64,000 bases of DNA from positions 1,178,001 to 1,242,000 of the forward strand of contig CAWAND010000010.1 in NCBI GenBank assembly GCA_963783335.1, read 5' to 3'. Both the position numbers and the translations under genes were made by a program. The notes under the pieces are model-generated. The model saw only the letters and a list, made by a program, of their open reading frames with translations. It was not told the origin of the DNA and made no database searches. Shown here one piece after another: positions 48,266 through 56,720 of this stretch (position 1 is the first letter of the stretch; each line of letters opens with the position of its first letter). This DNA comes from CAWAND01 sp963783335. Lineage in GTDB: Bacteria; Chloroflexota; Anaerolineae; Anaerolineales; E44-bin32.

Positions 48266-48299
48266 AAGCGCCGAGCAGTACTGCTCGGCGCTTCTTTTA
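48266..48299 (+). terminator. Rho-independent terminator of the rRNA operon
   Basis: 13-bp stem AAGCGCCGAGCAG/CTGCTCGGCGCTT with a TA loop, followed by CTTTTATT. Confidence 0.88.
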
Positions 48300-48400
48300 T
48301 TATGGCTCAGTCTTCAGCCTTCTGGCCTCTCGAATGCGTTATGCTTGGTGGATGCTCTGGTCACAAAACGTGGGTATAAGAACGAGGTCCAATCTCTGAC

Positions 48401-49966
48401 ATGAAATCCCTGATCGACAGACCGCTGCATCCGTTTCTGTTCGCCGCCTACCCGGTGCTCGCTCTCTTGGCTTGGAACTTGGGTGAGCTGCAGCCGATAG
48501 CCGGGCTCCGCGCCCTGGTGCTCTCCCTTCTGCTGGCCGGGGGCTTGGCTTGGGTTCTGAGCCGCCTGCTCCACGATTCGGCCAAGGGCGCCATCCTCAC
48601 CAGCCTGGGGGCGGTGTTGTTCTTCTCTTACGGCCATGTCTACCAGGTCACAGAAGGTGTGAGTTTGGCCGGCCTGGTGGTGGGCCGGCACCGCGTGCTT
48701 CTGGTGATCTGGGCAGCCGTGCTGATTGGGGTGAGCGTTTGGGCGACCAAGGTCCGAGCGATCCCAGCCGGGCTGACCCGATTTCTCAACATCACCATGG
48801 CCCTGGCGCTGGTCTTGCCGCTCCTGCAGATCGGCAGCTACCAGGTCAGAGAACTGAGCAAGGGATTCCAGACGACGACCGCACCGGCTTCCCCCGTGGC
48901 GCTGGCGCCGCCGGCAGGCCAGCCTCTGCCTGATGTCTACTACATCATTCTGGATGCCTACACGCGACAAGATGTCCTCGAGAGGGTGTTCAGCTACGAC
49001 AACCGTCCGTTCATCCAGGGCTTGCGGGACCTTGGATTCGTGGTCACAGATCACAGCCGCAGCAACTATGCCATCACCCGGCTTTCCATCCCGTCGTCGC
49101 TCAACATGAACTACTTGGACAAGCTGGGGCCTCCGCTCGATCCCAACGCAAAGGACGCCGCGTGGCTTGACCGGATTTGCAAGGGCAACGCTGTTCGGGA
49201 GGCACTTTCCAGCCTGGGCTACAAGACCGTGGCCTTCGAAAGCGCCTACGGAATGACGGACTGGCAAAATGCCGATATCTATCTTTCCCCGCGCCCTGCG
49301 TCCCTGGCGGACGCTCGCGCATTCGGCGGGCTCAACCCGTTCGAGGCCATGCTGGTTCAGACATCTCTGGGACGGGCGGTCATCGATGGGCGAGTCAAGC
49401 TGAACGAGCTGCTGGGCGCCCATATCCCCGATCCAAACAAGGAGTTCCGCGATCGGATCCTTTTTGCATTTGACCGTTTGGGCAGGGTGCCCGAGATCCC
49501 AGGGCCGAAATTTGTGTGGGTGCATATCATGTCGCCCCATCCGCCATACATCTTCACCGCCGATGGTGGGATTGCCTCCCAGCAGGGCGTCTTTACGTTG
49601 GCAGACCAGGTATCAGGATCGGGTTCGCCCGATGAGCGCACTGCTTACGCCGGGCAGGTCAACTACATCAACACTCGCGTCCTGCAGGCCGTGAAGCAGA
49701 TCCTGGCCAACTCCAAGACCCCACCCATCATCGTCATCCAAGGCGACCATGGTGCCTTTCACGTCACGCCCGAAGATCGGATGAAGAACCTCAATGCCTA
49801 CTACTTTCCGAACGGTGGGTCACCTCAGGTGTATGACAGCATTTCGCCGGTGAACACGTTCCGGGTCATCTTCAATCGCTACTTCGGCGCCGATCTGCCC
49901 TTGCTGCCAGATCGTCACTACTATTCGAACATTCAGAAGCCTTTCGACTTGACCCCGATCCCATAA
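48401..49966 (+). CDS. Membrane alkaline-phosphatase-superfamily (sulfatase/LtaS-like) protein
   Basis: 521 residues. Four or five N-terminal membrane helices (to about residue 155), then an extracytoplasmic alkaline-phosphatase-like domain. It begins VYYIILDAYTRQDVLERV (metal-binding Asp, candidate nucleophile Thr) and has PKFVWVHIMSPHPPY and IIVIQGDHGAFH with the second metal site. Layout and motifs match phosphoglycerol/phosphoethanolamine transferases or sulfatases that modify envelope glycans; substrate undefined. It starts just after the rRNA terminator. Confidence 0.88.
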   Translation: MKSLIDRPLHPFLFAAYPVLALLAWNLGELQPIAGLRALVLSLLLAGGLAWVLSRLLHDSAKGAILTSLGAVLFFSYGHVYQVTEGVSLAGLVVGRHRVLLVIWAAVLIGVSVWATKVRAIPAGLTRFLNITMALALVLPLLQIGSYQVRELSKGFQTTTAPASPVALAPPAGQPLPDVYYIILDAYTRQDVLERVFSYDNRPFIQGLRDLGFVVTDHSRSNYAITRLSIPSSLNMNYLDKLGPPLDPNAKDAAWLDRICKGNAVREALSSLGYKTVAFESAYGMTDWQNADIYLSPRPASLADARAFGGLNPFEAMLVQTSLGRAVIDGRVKLNELLGAHIPDPNKEFRDRILFAFDRLGRVPEIPGPKFVWVHIMSPHPPYIFTADGGIASQQGVFTLADQVSGSGSPDERTAYAGQVNYINTRVLQAVKQILANSKTPPIIVIQGDHGAFHVTPEDRMKNLNAYYFPNGGSPQVYDSISPVNTFRVIFNRYFGADLPLLPDRHYYSNIQKPFDLTPIP

Positions 49967-49995
49967 ACCTGTCCCAGGGGAAGACCTGAGGTGAT

Positions 49996-50013
49996 TGTGA
50001 AAATCTTCACGAT
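49996..50013. promoter_or_regulatory. 18-bp palindrome, Rex/CRP-like operator candidate
   Basis: TTGTGAA-AATC-TTCACGA, 29 nt past the sulfatase stop, before the hairpin shared with the convergent GlsB-type gene. Confidence 0.4.
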
Positions 50014-50038
50014 TGGTTGTGCAAAGCGTCGAAACAAG

Positions 50039-50062
50039 GGAGCCGCCCTCGAGGGCGGCTCC
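50039..50062. terminator. Bidirectional terminator hairpin
   Basis: Perfect 12-bp inverted repeat GGAGCCGCCCTC/GAGGGCGGCTCC with no loop spacer, between convergent genes. Confidence 0.6.
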
Positions 50063-50090
50063 GAGCTTTCACGCGATTGTTTGGGGGACT

Positions 50091-50345
50091 CTAGAGTCGT
50101 CGCAGGGCGCGCAGCAGCACGAGCAGTACAATGGCTCCAACGGCGGCGATGATGATCTCACTCACCAGGCCGGAGCCGATTGTGATCCCCAGGACACCAA
50201 AAAGCCATCCGCCGATGAAAGCACCCAGGATGCCGATCACGACGGCACCCACCAGGCCGGTCGCCACCCCACCAACTACGGCATCGGCGATCAATCCAGC
50301 AATGCCACCGACGACAATCCACAAAACCAATTGATCGAGAGTCAT
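50091..50345 (-). CDS. GlsB/YeaQ/YmgE-type small membrane protein
   Basis: 84 residues, three Gly-rich membrane helices: LWIVVGGIAGLIADAVVGG, VGAVVIGILGAFIGGWLFG and EIIIAAVGAIVLLVLLRAL. It fits the transglycosylase-associated/GlsB stress-related family (about 80 residues). The role is unknown. ATG 50345 follows GGAGGAGG; longer frames upstream are not supported. Confidence 0.93.
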   Translation of the reverse strand: MTLDQLVLWIVVGGIAGLIADAVVGGVATGLVGAVVIGILGAFIGGWLFGVLGITIGSGLVSEIIIAAVGAIVLLVLLRALRRL

Positions 50346-50515
50346 CGAGTTTCCTCCTCCAGAAAAGTTGGGACGATAAGGCGCCATTCAAGGTGATGGT
50401 TGAATGGCAAAGTGCGCAAAAGCGCCAGATTTGCGCAAAGTGCTTCCTTCCCTTCGCGCTTGCATCTGATCCTTGGCTGGCCAGCCGCAGCTCCGGCAGT
50501 ATTGGGCATTAAAGC

Positions 50516-51490
50516 CTAGGTGAATGGCTTCGATAGGTCGTCCAGGCGTTCACGTTCTGTGTCGGTGAGTTTGAAGTGCATAGCACCAGCGTTTTCTTCA
50601 GCCTGGACAGGTTTGGAAGCTCCGGGGATGGCGACAACCGTTTCGCCGTGGGAATGGATGACCCAGTTGAGGGCCACCTGGGCGGGCGAAACCCCGTGTG
50701 TGCTCGCCAGATCTTCCAGCGCTTCGATCAGCGAGCGGCTGCGCTCGATTTGCCGTCCGAGGCGGACTCGGCGGCCAATCGGTGTTCGGTCCAAGCGGTC
50801 TGGCTCACGGTGATACTTTCCCGTCAGCAGCCCGGAAGCAAGGGGCCCCCAGGCGACAATCGTCACCCCGAGTTCCTTGGCGGTCTCCAGAACCCCGTTG
50901 CTCTCGATGTCGCGATGAAGCAGGCTGTACTGGACTTGATTCACCGCCAGCGGCAGCCCGCACTTGGCCAGCGCCGCGTGCGCACGCCTCATCTGGTCCG
51001 TGTTGAAGTTGCTGACACCGACGGCCCGGATCTTGCCCGCCTCGACAAGATCTGCCATCTCACGCATCTCGGCTTCGGGTGATGAGAAGCTCCAAGGCTG
51101 ATGGACCATGTAGAGATCGATGCTGAAACCATCCAGGGCATGCAAACGTGAGTCGATGGTCTTTCGAATATTGCCGGCGGTTCTCAGCAGGGGCATCCAC
51201 TTCGTCCCGACCACAACGTCGTCATCGGCCATCCCTGCCGCCTTCAGCGCCCGCGAGAGGGCCCGTTCAGAGTGGCCGCGCCCGTACATCTCGGCGGTGT
51301 CGAACCAATTCACCCCACCCTCGATGGCAGTCTGGACAATACTGTTGATCTCATCCTGGGCCAGGTTGTCGAACATGAAGCGGAACACGCCGTTGGTGCC
51401 TGAGAATTGCATCACGCCAAGACCGATGGGGGAGACGCGCAGTTCCGATCCGCCGAGCGTTCGGAGGGCATTGGGAGACGATGGGGGCAT
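50516..51490 (-). CDS. Aldo/keto reductase
   Basis: 324 residues, TIM-barrel NADPH-dependent reductase. Catalytic tetrad region: WFDTAEMYGRGHSE (Asp, Tyr), VVGTKWMPLL (Lys) and YMVHQPW (His). The cofactor end is VAIPGASKPVQAEENAG. It resembles YajO/AKR13-type general aldehyde reductases. ATG 51490 follows GGAGGTGG. Confidence 0.94.
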   Translation of the reverse strand: MPPSSPNALRTLGGSELRVSPIGLGVMQFSGTNGVFRFMFDNLAQDEINSIVQTAIEGGVNWFDTAEMYGRGHSERALSRALKAAGMADDDVVVGTKWMPLLRTAGNIRKTIDSRLHALDGFSIDLYMVHQPWSFSSPEAEMREMADLVEAGKIRAVGVSNFNTDQMRRAHAALAKCGLPLAVNQVQYSLLHRDIESNGVLETAKELGVTIVAWGPLASGLLTGKYHREPDRLDRTPIGRRVRLGRQIERSRSLIEALEDLASTHGVSPAQVALNWVIHSHGETVVAIPGASKPVQAEENAGAMHFKLTDTERERLDDLSKPFT

Positions 51491-51602
51491 AGCCACCTCC
51501 TGGGTAAACACTGTCCTTGGCCAATCGGCCGGGGGGAATCAGCTCGAAGCCCCCGGCAGTGTGCGAATCATAACAAACACTAGGGGGCCACACGCAACGC
51601 AT

Positions 51603-51632
51603 CGCCCCCGCAGGGGAAGTCGGCGGGGGCGA
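51603..51632 (-). terminator. Hairpin after the lipoprotein gene
   Basis: CGCCCCCGC/GCGGGGGCG stem with an 11-nt loop, about 55 nt past the lipoprotein stop; weak T tract. Confidence 0.4.
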
Positions 51633-51686
51633 TCTTGGGTGTGACGATGGGGGCGCTTTGGAGCGCGTGCGGCGCCCGGATTGGGC

Positions 51687-52229
51687 TCAGTTGCCCGGCG
51701 TGGGCGTGGTTTGGGCAGTCAGCCTAAGGAAGAACACATCGGTCTTATTGGAGGACGAATCGCTGGCGGCCATGATGGCGACGATAGTTTGGTTGTTCGA
51801 TCCCTGCTTGGTAAACAGGCAAATCGCCCCGACGTCGCTTACCCCCTGGTCGCTGCCGCTGAAGCAGGGAGTGCCCGAATCCGTGTCCCAACCCTGCGAT
51901 CCCATGCGATCCAGCGTGTAGAAGGCCTGGATATCGGCCGGAGATTTGTCGGTCGTGAAGCCGATCCAATCAACCCCGCCTTCGCCCCCGCTGGCGGCTT
52001 TCAAGGCTGTCTGCACATATATCCGAACATAGACCGGAACGTCCAGATTGGGATCATCGGTCAGCCCATCCATCTTGGGCACGTCGGGCCACAAACTTCC
52101 GGCGACCGTGAACCCCGATCCTGCGGCGACCTGGTCAATGGCTTTGCCCGCAATCTGGTTAAGAGGCGAGCAGCTCATCACTGCCAGGACCAATACGAAG
52201 ACGACCAGAGACTTTCGCGAAACTTTCAT
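51687..52229 (-). CDS. Lipoprotein of unknown function
   Basis: 180 residues. Signal peptide VFVLVLAVMSCSP with lipobox Cys 19. The mature part has one disulfide candidate pair (TPCFSG and GAICLF) and beta-rich sequence such as TIVAIMAASDSSSNKTDVFFLRL. No family recognised. ATG 52229 follows GGAAGG. Confidence 0.75.
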   Translation of the reverse strand: MKVSRKSLVVFVLVLAVMSCSPLNQIAGKAIDQVAAGSGFTVAGSLWPDVPKMDGLTDDPNLDVPVYVRIYVQTALKAASGGEGGVDWIGFTTDKSPADIQAFYTLDRMGSQGWDTDSGTPCFSGSDQGVSDVGAICLFTKQGSNNQTIVAIMAASDSSSNKTDVFFLRLTAQTTPTPGN

Positions 52230-52681
52230 CTTCCTTCCCTCCGAAGTGCCGTATCTGTTGGGAACCGGACCGATCAACACAGCCGGGTGCACACCCGACG
52301 GGGATCTCAAAAGGGCCGAGTCCTTTGCCCAAGGATCGGCCAAGAGGCAGGTGCGCCGCGAGATGGTGACAGGTCCATGCATACATTCGCCTTGGCTGAT
52401 GGCATAACCGAAGTGGCGGCGAGGTGATCTGAGACGTGACTGCTAGCGGTGTGCTGGACGGGAATGCGCGAATGATAGCATGGGAAAGGCGGTGGCGAGG
52501 ATTAGGGAATGGTGAGTGCCCGGCCCCGTTGGTCACCCGGCGACGCATCAGGGGGCGGACGGGCTCCCTGCATTGTGTCGGCCAGAATCACACCGCTGGA
52601 TACGCCAGGTGTTGGTGCTAGACTGAATACGACAAGACTTCGTCTTGCATTGCGGCAGTCCGCACGCAATCGAGGGAGGCC
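52230..52681 (+). other. 452-nt gene-free leader upstream of the HgcA-like gene
   Basis: I see no convincing gene. A small hairpin CAAGAC-TTC-GTCTTG lies about 45 nt before the ATG and a TAGACT sequence upstream of it could serve as a -10. Cobalamin-riboswitch core elements were looked for, since a corrinoid protein follows, and not found. The initiator ATG at 52682 has GGGAGG 3 nt upstream. Confidence 0.5.
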
Positions 52682-54307
52682 ATGGCAACCGTCTTCATGA
52701 AATGGCTGGAAACGGAACCCGCCGACTACGATCGGGGGATCCAGGTCCTCACCCTCGGTCGGCTTCGGCGGGTGCATCAAGCCATTGCCGAGCGTTATGC
52801 CCAGAGCGAGAGTCGGATTTTGGAAATCGGCTGTGGAACGGGTTCCTTGGCGGCGATGATGGCCCGCAAGGGTGCCCATGTCATTGGTGTTGATGCTTCC
52901 CAAGCCATGCTGGACCAGGCGAAGAGACGAATCGAGGGAGAGCAGTTGGGGGACCGTGTCGAGTTTGTGCAGATCGATGCCTCCTTGATCGGTGAACGAT
53001 TTGACCCGGGCAGCTTTGATCTGATCGTCTCAACGCTGGTCTTCAGCGAATTGCCCCCGGATGAGCAGGAATTCGTTCTTCAGGCGTGTGCTGGACTGCT
53101 CGCTCCCGGGGGGACGATCCTGCTAGCAGATGAATTCGTGCCGGCCGGCTGGTTCCAGCGGCTCTGGTACACGCTCATCCGTCTGCCACTCGTCTTCGTG
53201 ACCTGGATCCTCACCCGAACCACGACCGCGGCACTTTCCCACCCGGATGATCTCTTCGGCCGGACCGGTTTCCGGCCCGAGCGTCTGCTGACGTTCTTGG
53301 GGGGAAGCTTGGCGCTCTATCGCCTCTTTCCAACTGATGCGGCCGCTGGCGAGGGCGTTCTTCCGGCAACTGCGGTGGGACGTCTATCCCACAAATCCAA
53401 CCTTCGAACATGGTTGGCCGACTTGTGGGCGCTGTTCTTCAGGATCATCCCGCCTTATCCGAAGGTGCGGCCCGGCTTGTACGCGATCGGCAGTCCGGAT
53501 CGTGCCTCGCCCGTATTGGTCACGGGAAACTTCGATCTGACGGTTCGGCGCCTGGTGCAGGCTATCGACGGGGCGGTCGACGCCTGGATTCTGGTGGCCG
53601 ATTCGGCCGGGATCAACGTCTGGTGCGCGGCCGGCGGCGGCTATTTCACCGCCGAGAAGGTCATCGCCGCCGTCAAGTCGTCCCACTTGGATCAGGTTGT
53701 GGATCATCATGCCCTGGTCCTCCCACAGCTGTGTGCCAACGGCGTTGACGGTTGGCGAATCCGGCGCGAAATCGGGTGGGGCGTACACTGGGGCCCGGCC
53801 AAGGCGGTGGACATCCCTGTCTATCTGGCCAATCATCGCAAGAAGACAGACGCCATGCGCTGGGTTCGATTCCCTGCCAAAGATCGCATGGAAATGGTGA
53901 CCGTGACCCTGGGATTCTACGCTCTGTTGATCTTGGTGCCGGTGGCGATCTTCTGGCGGGGTTTGTTCTGGCCGATCGCCATCAGCTTGCTCGGGCTGTC
54001 ATACTTCTACGGTCTGGTGATGCCCTGGCTCCCAGGCCGGGACGGACTGGCAAAGAGTGTGCCGCTGACGGTGATCGCCCTGACTGGCTTGTTGGTCTAC
54101 ACTCGCCTGTTCGACCCTATGGCGGCACCGCACATGTTCAACTGGGCTGTAGGATTGACGGGGCTTTCGGTTTTCTCAGCGGCCGAGCTCCAAGGTATGT
54201 CGCCCAGGATGCGCGGCGAGCAAGCCAACTGGGGCTGGGAGGCCATGATCGCGGCTGGCTTGGGGCTGATCTACTGGCTGGGACCGCTGGCCCTGGGTTG
54301 GAGGTAG
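52682..54307 (+). CDS. hgcA-like: Fusion of class I SAM methyltransferase with HgcA-like corrinoid membrane protein
   Basis: 541 residues in one frame. Residues about 1-210 are a SAM methyltransferase: ILEIGCGTG (46-54), GVDASQAMLDQAKRRI, FDLIVSTLVFSELP and LLAPGGTILLAD. Residues about 240-405 match the corrinoid-binding domain of mercury-methylation protein HgcA: PGLYAIGSPDRASPVLVTGN, AWILVADSAGINVWCAAGGG with the cobalt-ligand candidate Cys 315, VVDHHALVLPQL and GPAKAVDIPVYL. Residues 406-541 hold five membrane helices, with the HgcA-like loop MPWLPGR. Canonical HgcA has Lys where this has Gly 319. HgcA carries a methyl-corrinoid; the fused methyltransferase suggests SAM chemistry linked to it. 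The HgcB-like ferredoxin gene follows after 4 nt. Confidence 0.86.
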   Translation: MATVFMKWLETEPADYDRGIQVLTLGRLRRVHQAIAERYAQSESRILEIGCGTGSLAAMMARKGAHVIGVDASQAMLDQAKRRIEGEQLGDRVEFVQIDASLIGERFDPGSFDLIVSTLVFSELPPDEQEFVLQACAGLLAPGGTILLADEFVPAGWFQRLWYTLIRLPLVFVTWILTRTTTAALSHPDDLFGRTGFRPERLLTFLGGSLALYRLFPTDAAAGEGVLPATAVGRLSHKSNLRTWLADLWALFFRIIPPYPKVRPGLYAIGSPDRASPVLVTGNFDLTVRRLVQAIDGAVDAWILVADSAGINVWCAAGGGYFTAEKVIAAVKSSHLDQVVDHHALVLPQLCANGVDGWRIRREIGWGVHWGPAKAVDIPVYLANHRKKTDAMRWVRFPAKDRMEMVTVTLGFYALLILVPVAIFWRGLFWPIAISLLGLSYFYGLVMPWLPGRDGLAKSVPLTVIALTGLLVYTRLFDPMAAPHMFNWAVGLTGLSVFSAAELQGMSPRMRGEQANWGWEAMIAAGLGLIYWLGPLALGWR

Positions 54308-54311
54308 CGGC

Positions 54312-54560
54312 GTGAGCGAACCGACACTCTGGGAGAGTCTGAGCGAACACTTGGTTTTGGCGCGCAGGCTGCGGGGGCTCGAGATAAGTCTTGATCCGGA
54401 AGCCTGCAAAGGCACGTGGCAGTGCTATGAGGTATGTCCGGTCGGATGCTGGACACCCGATCGAGTCCATCGGGTCGTCGTGCTGCATGATATCGACCAG
54501 TGCATCGCTTGTGGCGCGTGTGTGCTGCAGTGCCCGGAGGAGGCGATCGAGCTCAGTTGA
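54312..54560 (+). CDS. hgcB-like: HgcB-like two-cluster ferredoxin
   Basis: 82 residues, start GTG 54312 with GGAGGT inside the end of the previous gene. Cys 32, 38, 42 and 46 form the first site (C-x5-C-x3-C-x3-C, spacing unlike the usual CxxCxxCxxxCP). Cys 64, 67, 70 and 74 form a classic second [4Fe-4S] site (QCIACGACVLQCP). HgcB normally reduces the HgcA corrinoid. This protein ends right after CPEEAIELS, so it lacks the extra Cys (GVGCA region) and the C-terminal Cys pair of canonical HgcB, which are thought to handle Hg(II). Electron delivery to the fused corrinoid protein is the most likely job. Confidence 0.86.
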   Translation: MSEPTLWESLSEHLVLARRLRGLEISLDPEACKGTWQCYEVCPVGCWTPDRVHRVVVLHDIDQCIACGACVLQCPEEAIELS

Positions 54561-54620
54561 GGGCCCGTCAGGGATTTCTTGCATCCACCAATTCGACCTC
54601 CCCACACCCCCGTTCGAGCG

Positions 54621-55871
54621 CTAGCCGGCCGGCCGCGATCCCCCACCTGATTCTGCGCCGGCCAGCCAGGTTGATTCCCTGAGTCGTGTGGAGAGAATCA
54701 GACCCAGTACTGTCAGGGCCACCAGCGCCAATAGGGGCACGGTCATCGATCCGGTCGACGGGGACTTGAGAGAATCCATCCCGACGATGAAGACGATGCC
54801 CGAGATTTGACCCATCAGCAGGAGCAAGCCGTTGGAAGTCCCCTCCGGCACGGGATACGTGATTTCCGCGCCGTACTGAAATCCGATAGGCCCGGCGCTC
54901 AGCAAGAAGAAACCAAGCCCAAAGGCGGATGTCAGCAGCAGGCCATAGCTCCCGGCGAGGGTGAGGCCGAGCAAAGCGACGGAGGCCCCAACCAAGGCGG
55001 CCAGGATGAACGGCACGCGCTTGCGGGATCGGTCAGAGAGCGCCGGAAGGACCAGGGCGCCTACAATTCCGCCCACAATCATCACGCCACCGGTCACACC
55101 GGCTTGGGTGCTGGAGAAACCTCGGGGGCTGAGAATTTCCTCAATCCAGGTGGTGACGGCGTTAAACACTCCCAGGCCGACGAAGAACACGGCCAGCAAG
55201 ACAACGAAGTTGCGGTTGCGGACCACTCGTTTGAGTCCATCGAACATCAACGCCTTGGCCTCCTCGCCGGCTGGGCCGGCAGGTGTCGGCGGATGCTCGC
55301 GTGAGAGCGTGATGAACAATGCCGCGGCAATGACGGAGCCCGCCCCATAAAGCACCAGCGTGCTGGGGATGGCCATGTGAAGGGTCAAATAGGGCGTGAG
55401 GACCAGGCCGCCCAGAATTCCCAGATAGATCGCCAGTGACCCCAGACCGGCGGCGGTGGCCCTTTCATCGACGGGAAACCATCGCGCGGCGACGGTGGTG
55501 ACGGCGTTGAGGATGAAAGGCTGCCCGATGGCAATGCCGATCTGGGAAATCATCACCCAGGTGAAGTCGTTGGCGAGCAGGCCGCGGGTCAGGCCGAATA
55601 TCCCGGTCAGCACAGCGCCGATGCCGACTGCCCAACGGAAACCGTAGCGATCGATCATCCAAGAGGCAGGGATGGAGACAAAGATGTAGACGATCATGAA
55701 GCTGAGGGACAGCAGGCCGATGCTCAAGTCGGATACGCCGTAGAAGGCAGCCGCGTCATGGGTGATGGGGGCGAAAGTGATCCATAGGAGCTGGTTGAGG
55801 GCGGTGATGGCCATGAAAACCAGCAGCACAACCCAGCGATAGCCGTAGGCTTTGACTCCTTGTTCAAGCAA
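54621..55871 (-). CDS. MFS transporter (FLVCR-like)
   Basis: 416 residues, 12 membrane helices. RWVVLLVFMAITALNQLLWITFAPI, the loop ASWMIDRYGFRWAVGIGA and the C-terminal half with GVMIVGGIVGALVLPALSD resemble FLVCR/DIRC2-type transporters (heme, choline or related). The substrate is unknown. Start TTG 55871 with GGGAGGTG upstream. Convergent with the HgcB-like gene, so not part of that operon. Confidence 0.87.
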   Translation of the reverse strand: MLEQGVKAYGYRWVVLLVFMAITALNQLLWITFAPITHDAAAFYGVSDLSIGLLSLSFMIVYIFVSIPASWMIDRYGFRWAVGIGAVLTGIFGLTRGLLANDFTWVMISQIGIAIGQPFILNAVTTVAARWFPVDERATAAGLGSLAIYLGILGGLVLTPYLTLHMAIPSTLVLYGAGSVIAAALFITLSREHPPTPAGPAGEEAKALMFDGLKRVVRNRNFVVLLAVFFVGLGVFNAVTTWIEEILSPRGFSSTQAGVTGGVMIVGGIVGALVLPALSDRSRKRVPFILAALVGASVALLGLTLAGSYGLLLTSAFGLGFFLLSAGPIGFQYGAEITYPVPEGTSNGLLLLMGQISGIVFIVGMDSLKSPSTGSMTVPLLALVALTVLGLILSTRLRESTWLAGAESGGGSRPAG

Positions 55872-56033
55872 GCCGCACCTCCCAAGGTGTTCTTTAAGGA
55901 CGCCGTCGTTTTCGGTGGGGCAACCGGCGGGTAATGATCGCGCACTTTGGATGGCCGTGCCAACCTGACATGTTCTCAGGGCTATAATCGCGCCTCAGGG
56001 TGATGCGCTGACCGCTCTGAGTGGAGAATTGGC

Positions 56034-56249
56034 GTGAGGGATTTCCGAAGTCAGACGGATCGGCGGATGTTCGCCGGTTTTGTGTTGATCTTGTTGTTGG
56101 TGGGCGGCGGGTTGATCTATCTGCTTTACGGCCGCGAAGCTGCCATTCTCGGCGCGCTGTGCTTGCTGGCTGGAATTGCGCCGGTTGCACTGCTTTGGCT
56201 GATCTTGAGGGGGCTCGAATGGTGGGGGAAGCGGACCGGGCAGTGGTGA
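56034..56249 (+). CDS. Small two-helix membrane protein, unknown
   Basis: 71 residues. Two adjacent membrane segments (FAGFVLILLLVGGGLIYLLY and AILGALCLLAGIAPVALLWLILRG) after a basic N-terminus. Start GTG 56034 with GGAG upstream and a TATAAT box at 55983. No family identified. Confidence 0.7.
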   Translation: MRDFRSQTDRRMFAGFVLILLLVGGGLIYLLYGREAAILGALCLLAGIAPVALLWLILRGLEWWGKRTGQW

Positions 56250-56384
56250 GATCCGATTCGGACGTGTGACTTGCTGCAGCGTTGGAAAGTGCCGCCGGCA
56301 GGATCTATCGACAGGGAGCGCAGAGACTCGGGTCGTCGCGCACCTATGGGGAACGTCGCCGGCCGCCTCGACTCTGATTGAAGA

Positions 56385-56720
56385 TCACTTGACGGCGTCC
56401 AGCGCCTGTTGCATCGTCCGACGATAGTCCTCCACGGCTTGCCTGCCCTCGTGCGTGAGGCGGGCCAGGGTGCGTGGTTTCTTGCCTACAAACCCCTTCT
56501 CCACCTCAACATAGCCTGCATCTTCGAGTTTGGTCACGTGGGATGACAGGTTGCCCCAGGTGAGCTCAGTGGCGTTGAGGAGGAAGACGAAGTCGGCCTC
56601 TTGGACGGTGGATAGAACCAGCAGGATCATCAACCGGGCTGGTTCGTGGACGATACGATTCACATCGGCCAAATGGTTGACGCCTTCGGGGCCCTGGCGT
56701 GCCGAAGGCATATCAGACAT
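56385..56720 (-). CDS. Winged-helix transcriptional regulator
   Basis: 111 residues. A winged-helix DNA-binding domain of the ArsR/MarR-like stand-alone type: EPARLMILLVLSTVQEADFVFLLNATELTWGNLSSHVTKLEDAGYVEVEKGF with the recognition helix LSSHVTKLEDAGY, then a positive wing KKPRTLARLTHEG. It overlaps the end of the preceding membrane gene by 8 nt; that gene's promoter carries a palindromic AGTAC-TTT-GTACT site, a probable operator. Confidence 0.92.
   Translation of the reverse strand: MSDMPSARQGPEGVNHLADVNRIVHEPARLMILLVLSTVQEADFVFLLNATELTWGNLSSHVTKLEDAGYVEVEKGFVGKKPRTLARLTHEGRQAVEDYRRTMQQALDAVK

Noticed and set aside
48314..49540. 408-codon minus-strand frame
   Set aside because: Antisense to the alkaline-phosphatase-like gene; composition is a shadow of it.
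52230..52681. Cobalamin riboswitch ahead of the HgcA-like gene
   Set aside because: Looked for because the protein is corrinoid-based; no B12-box-like core could be seen.
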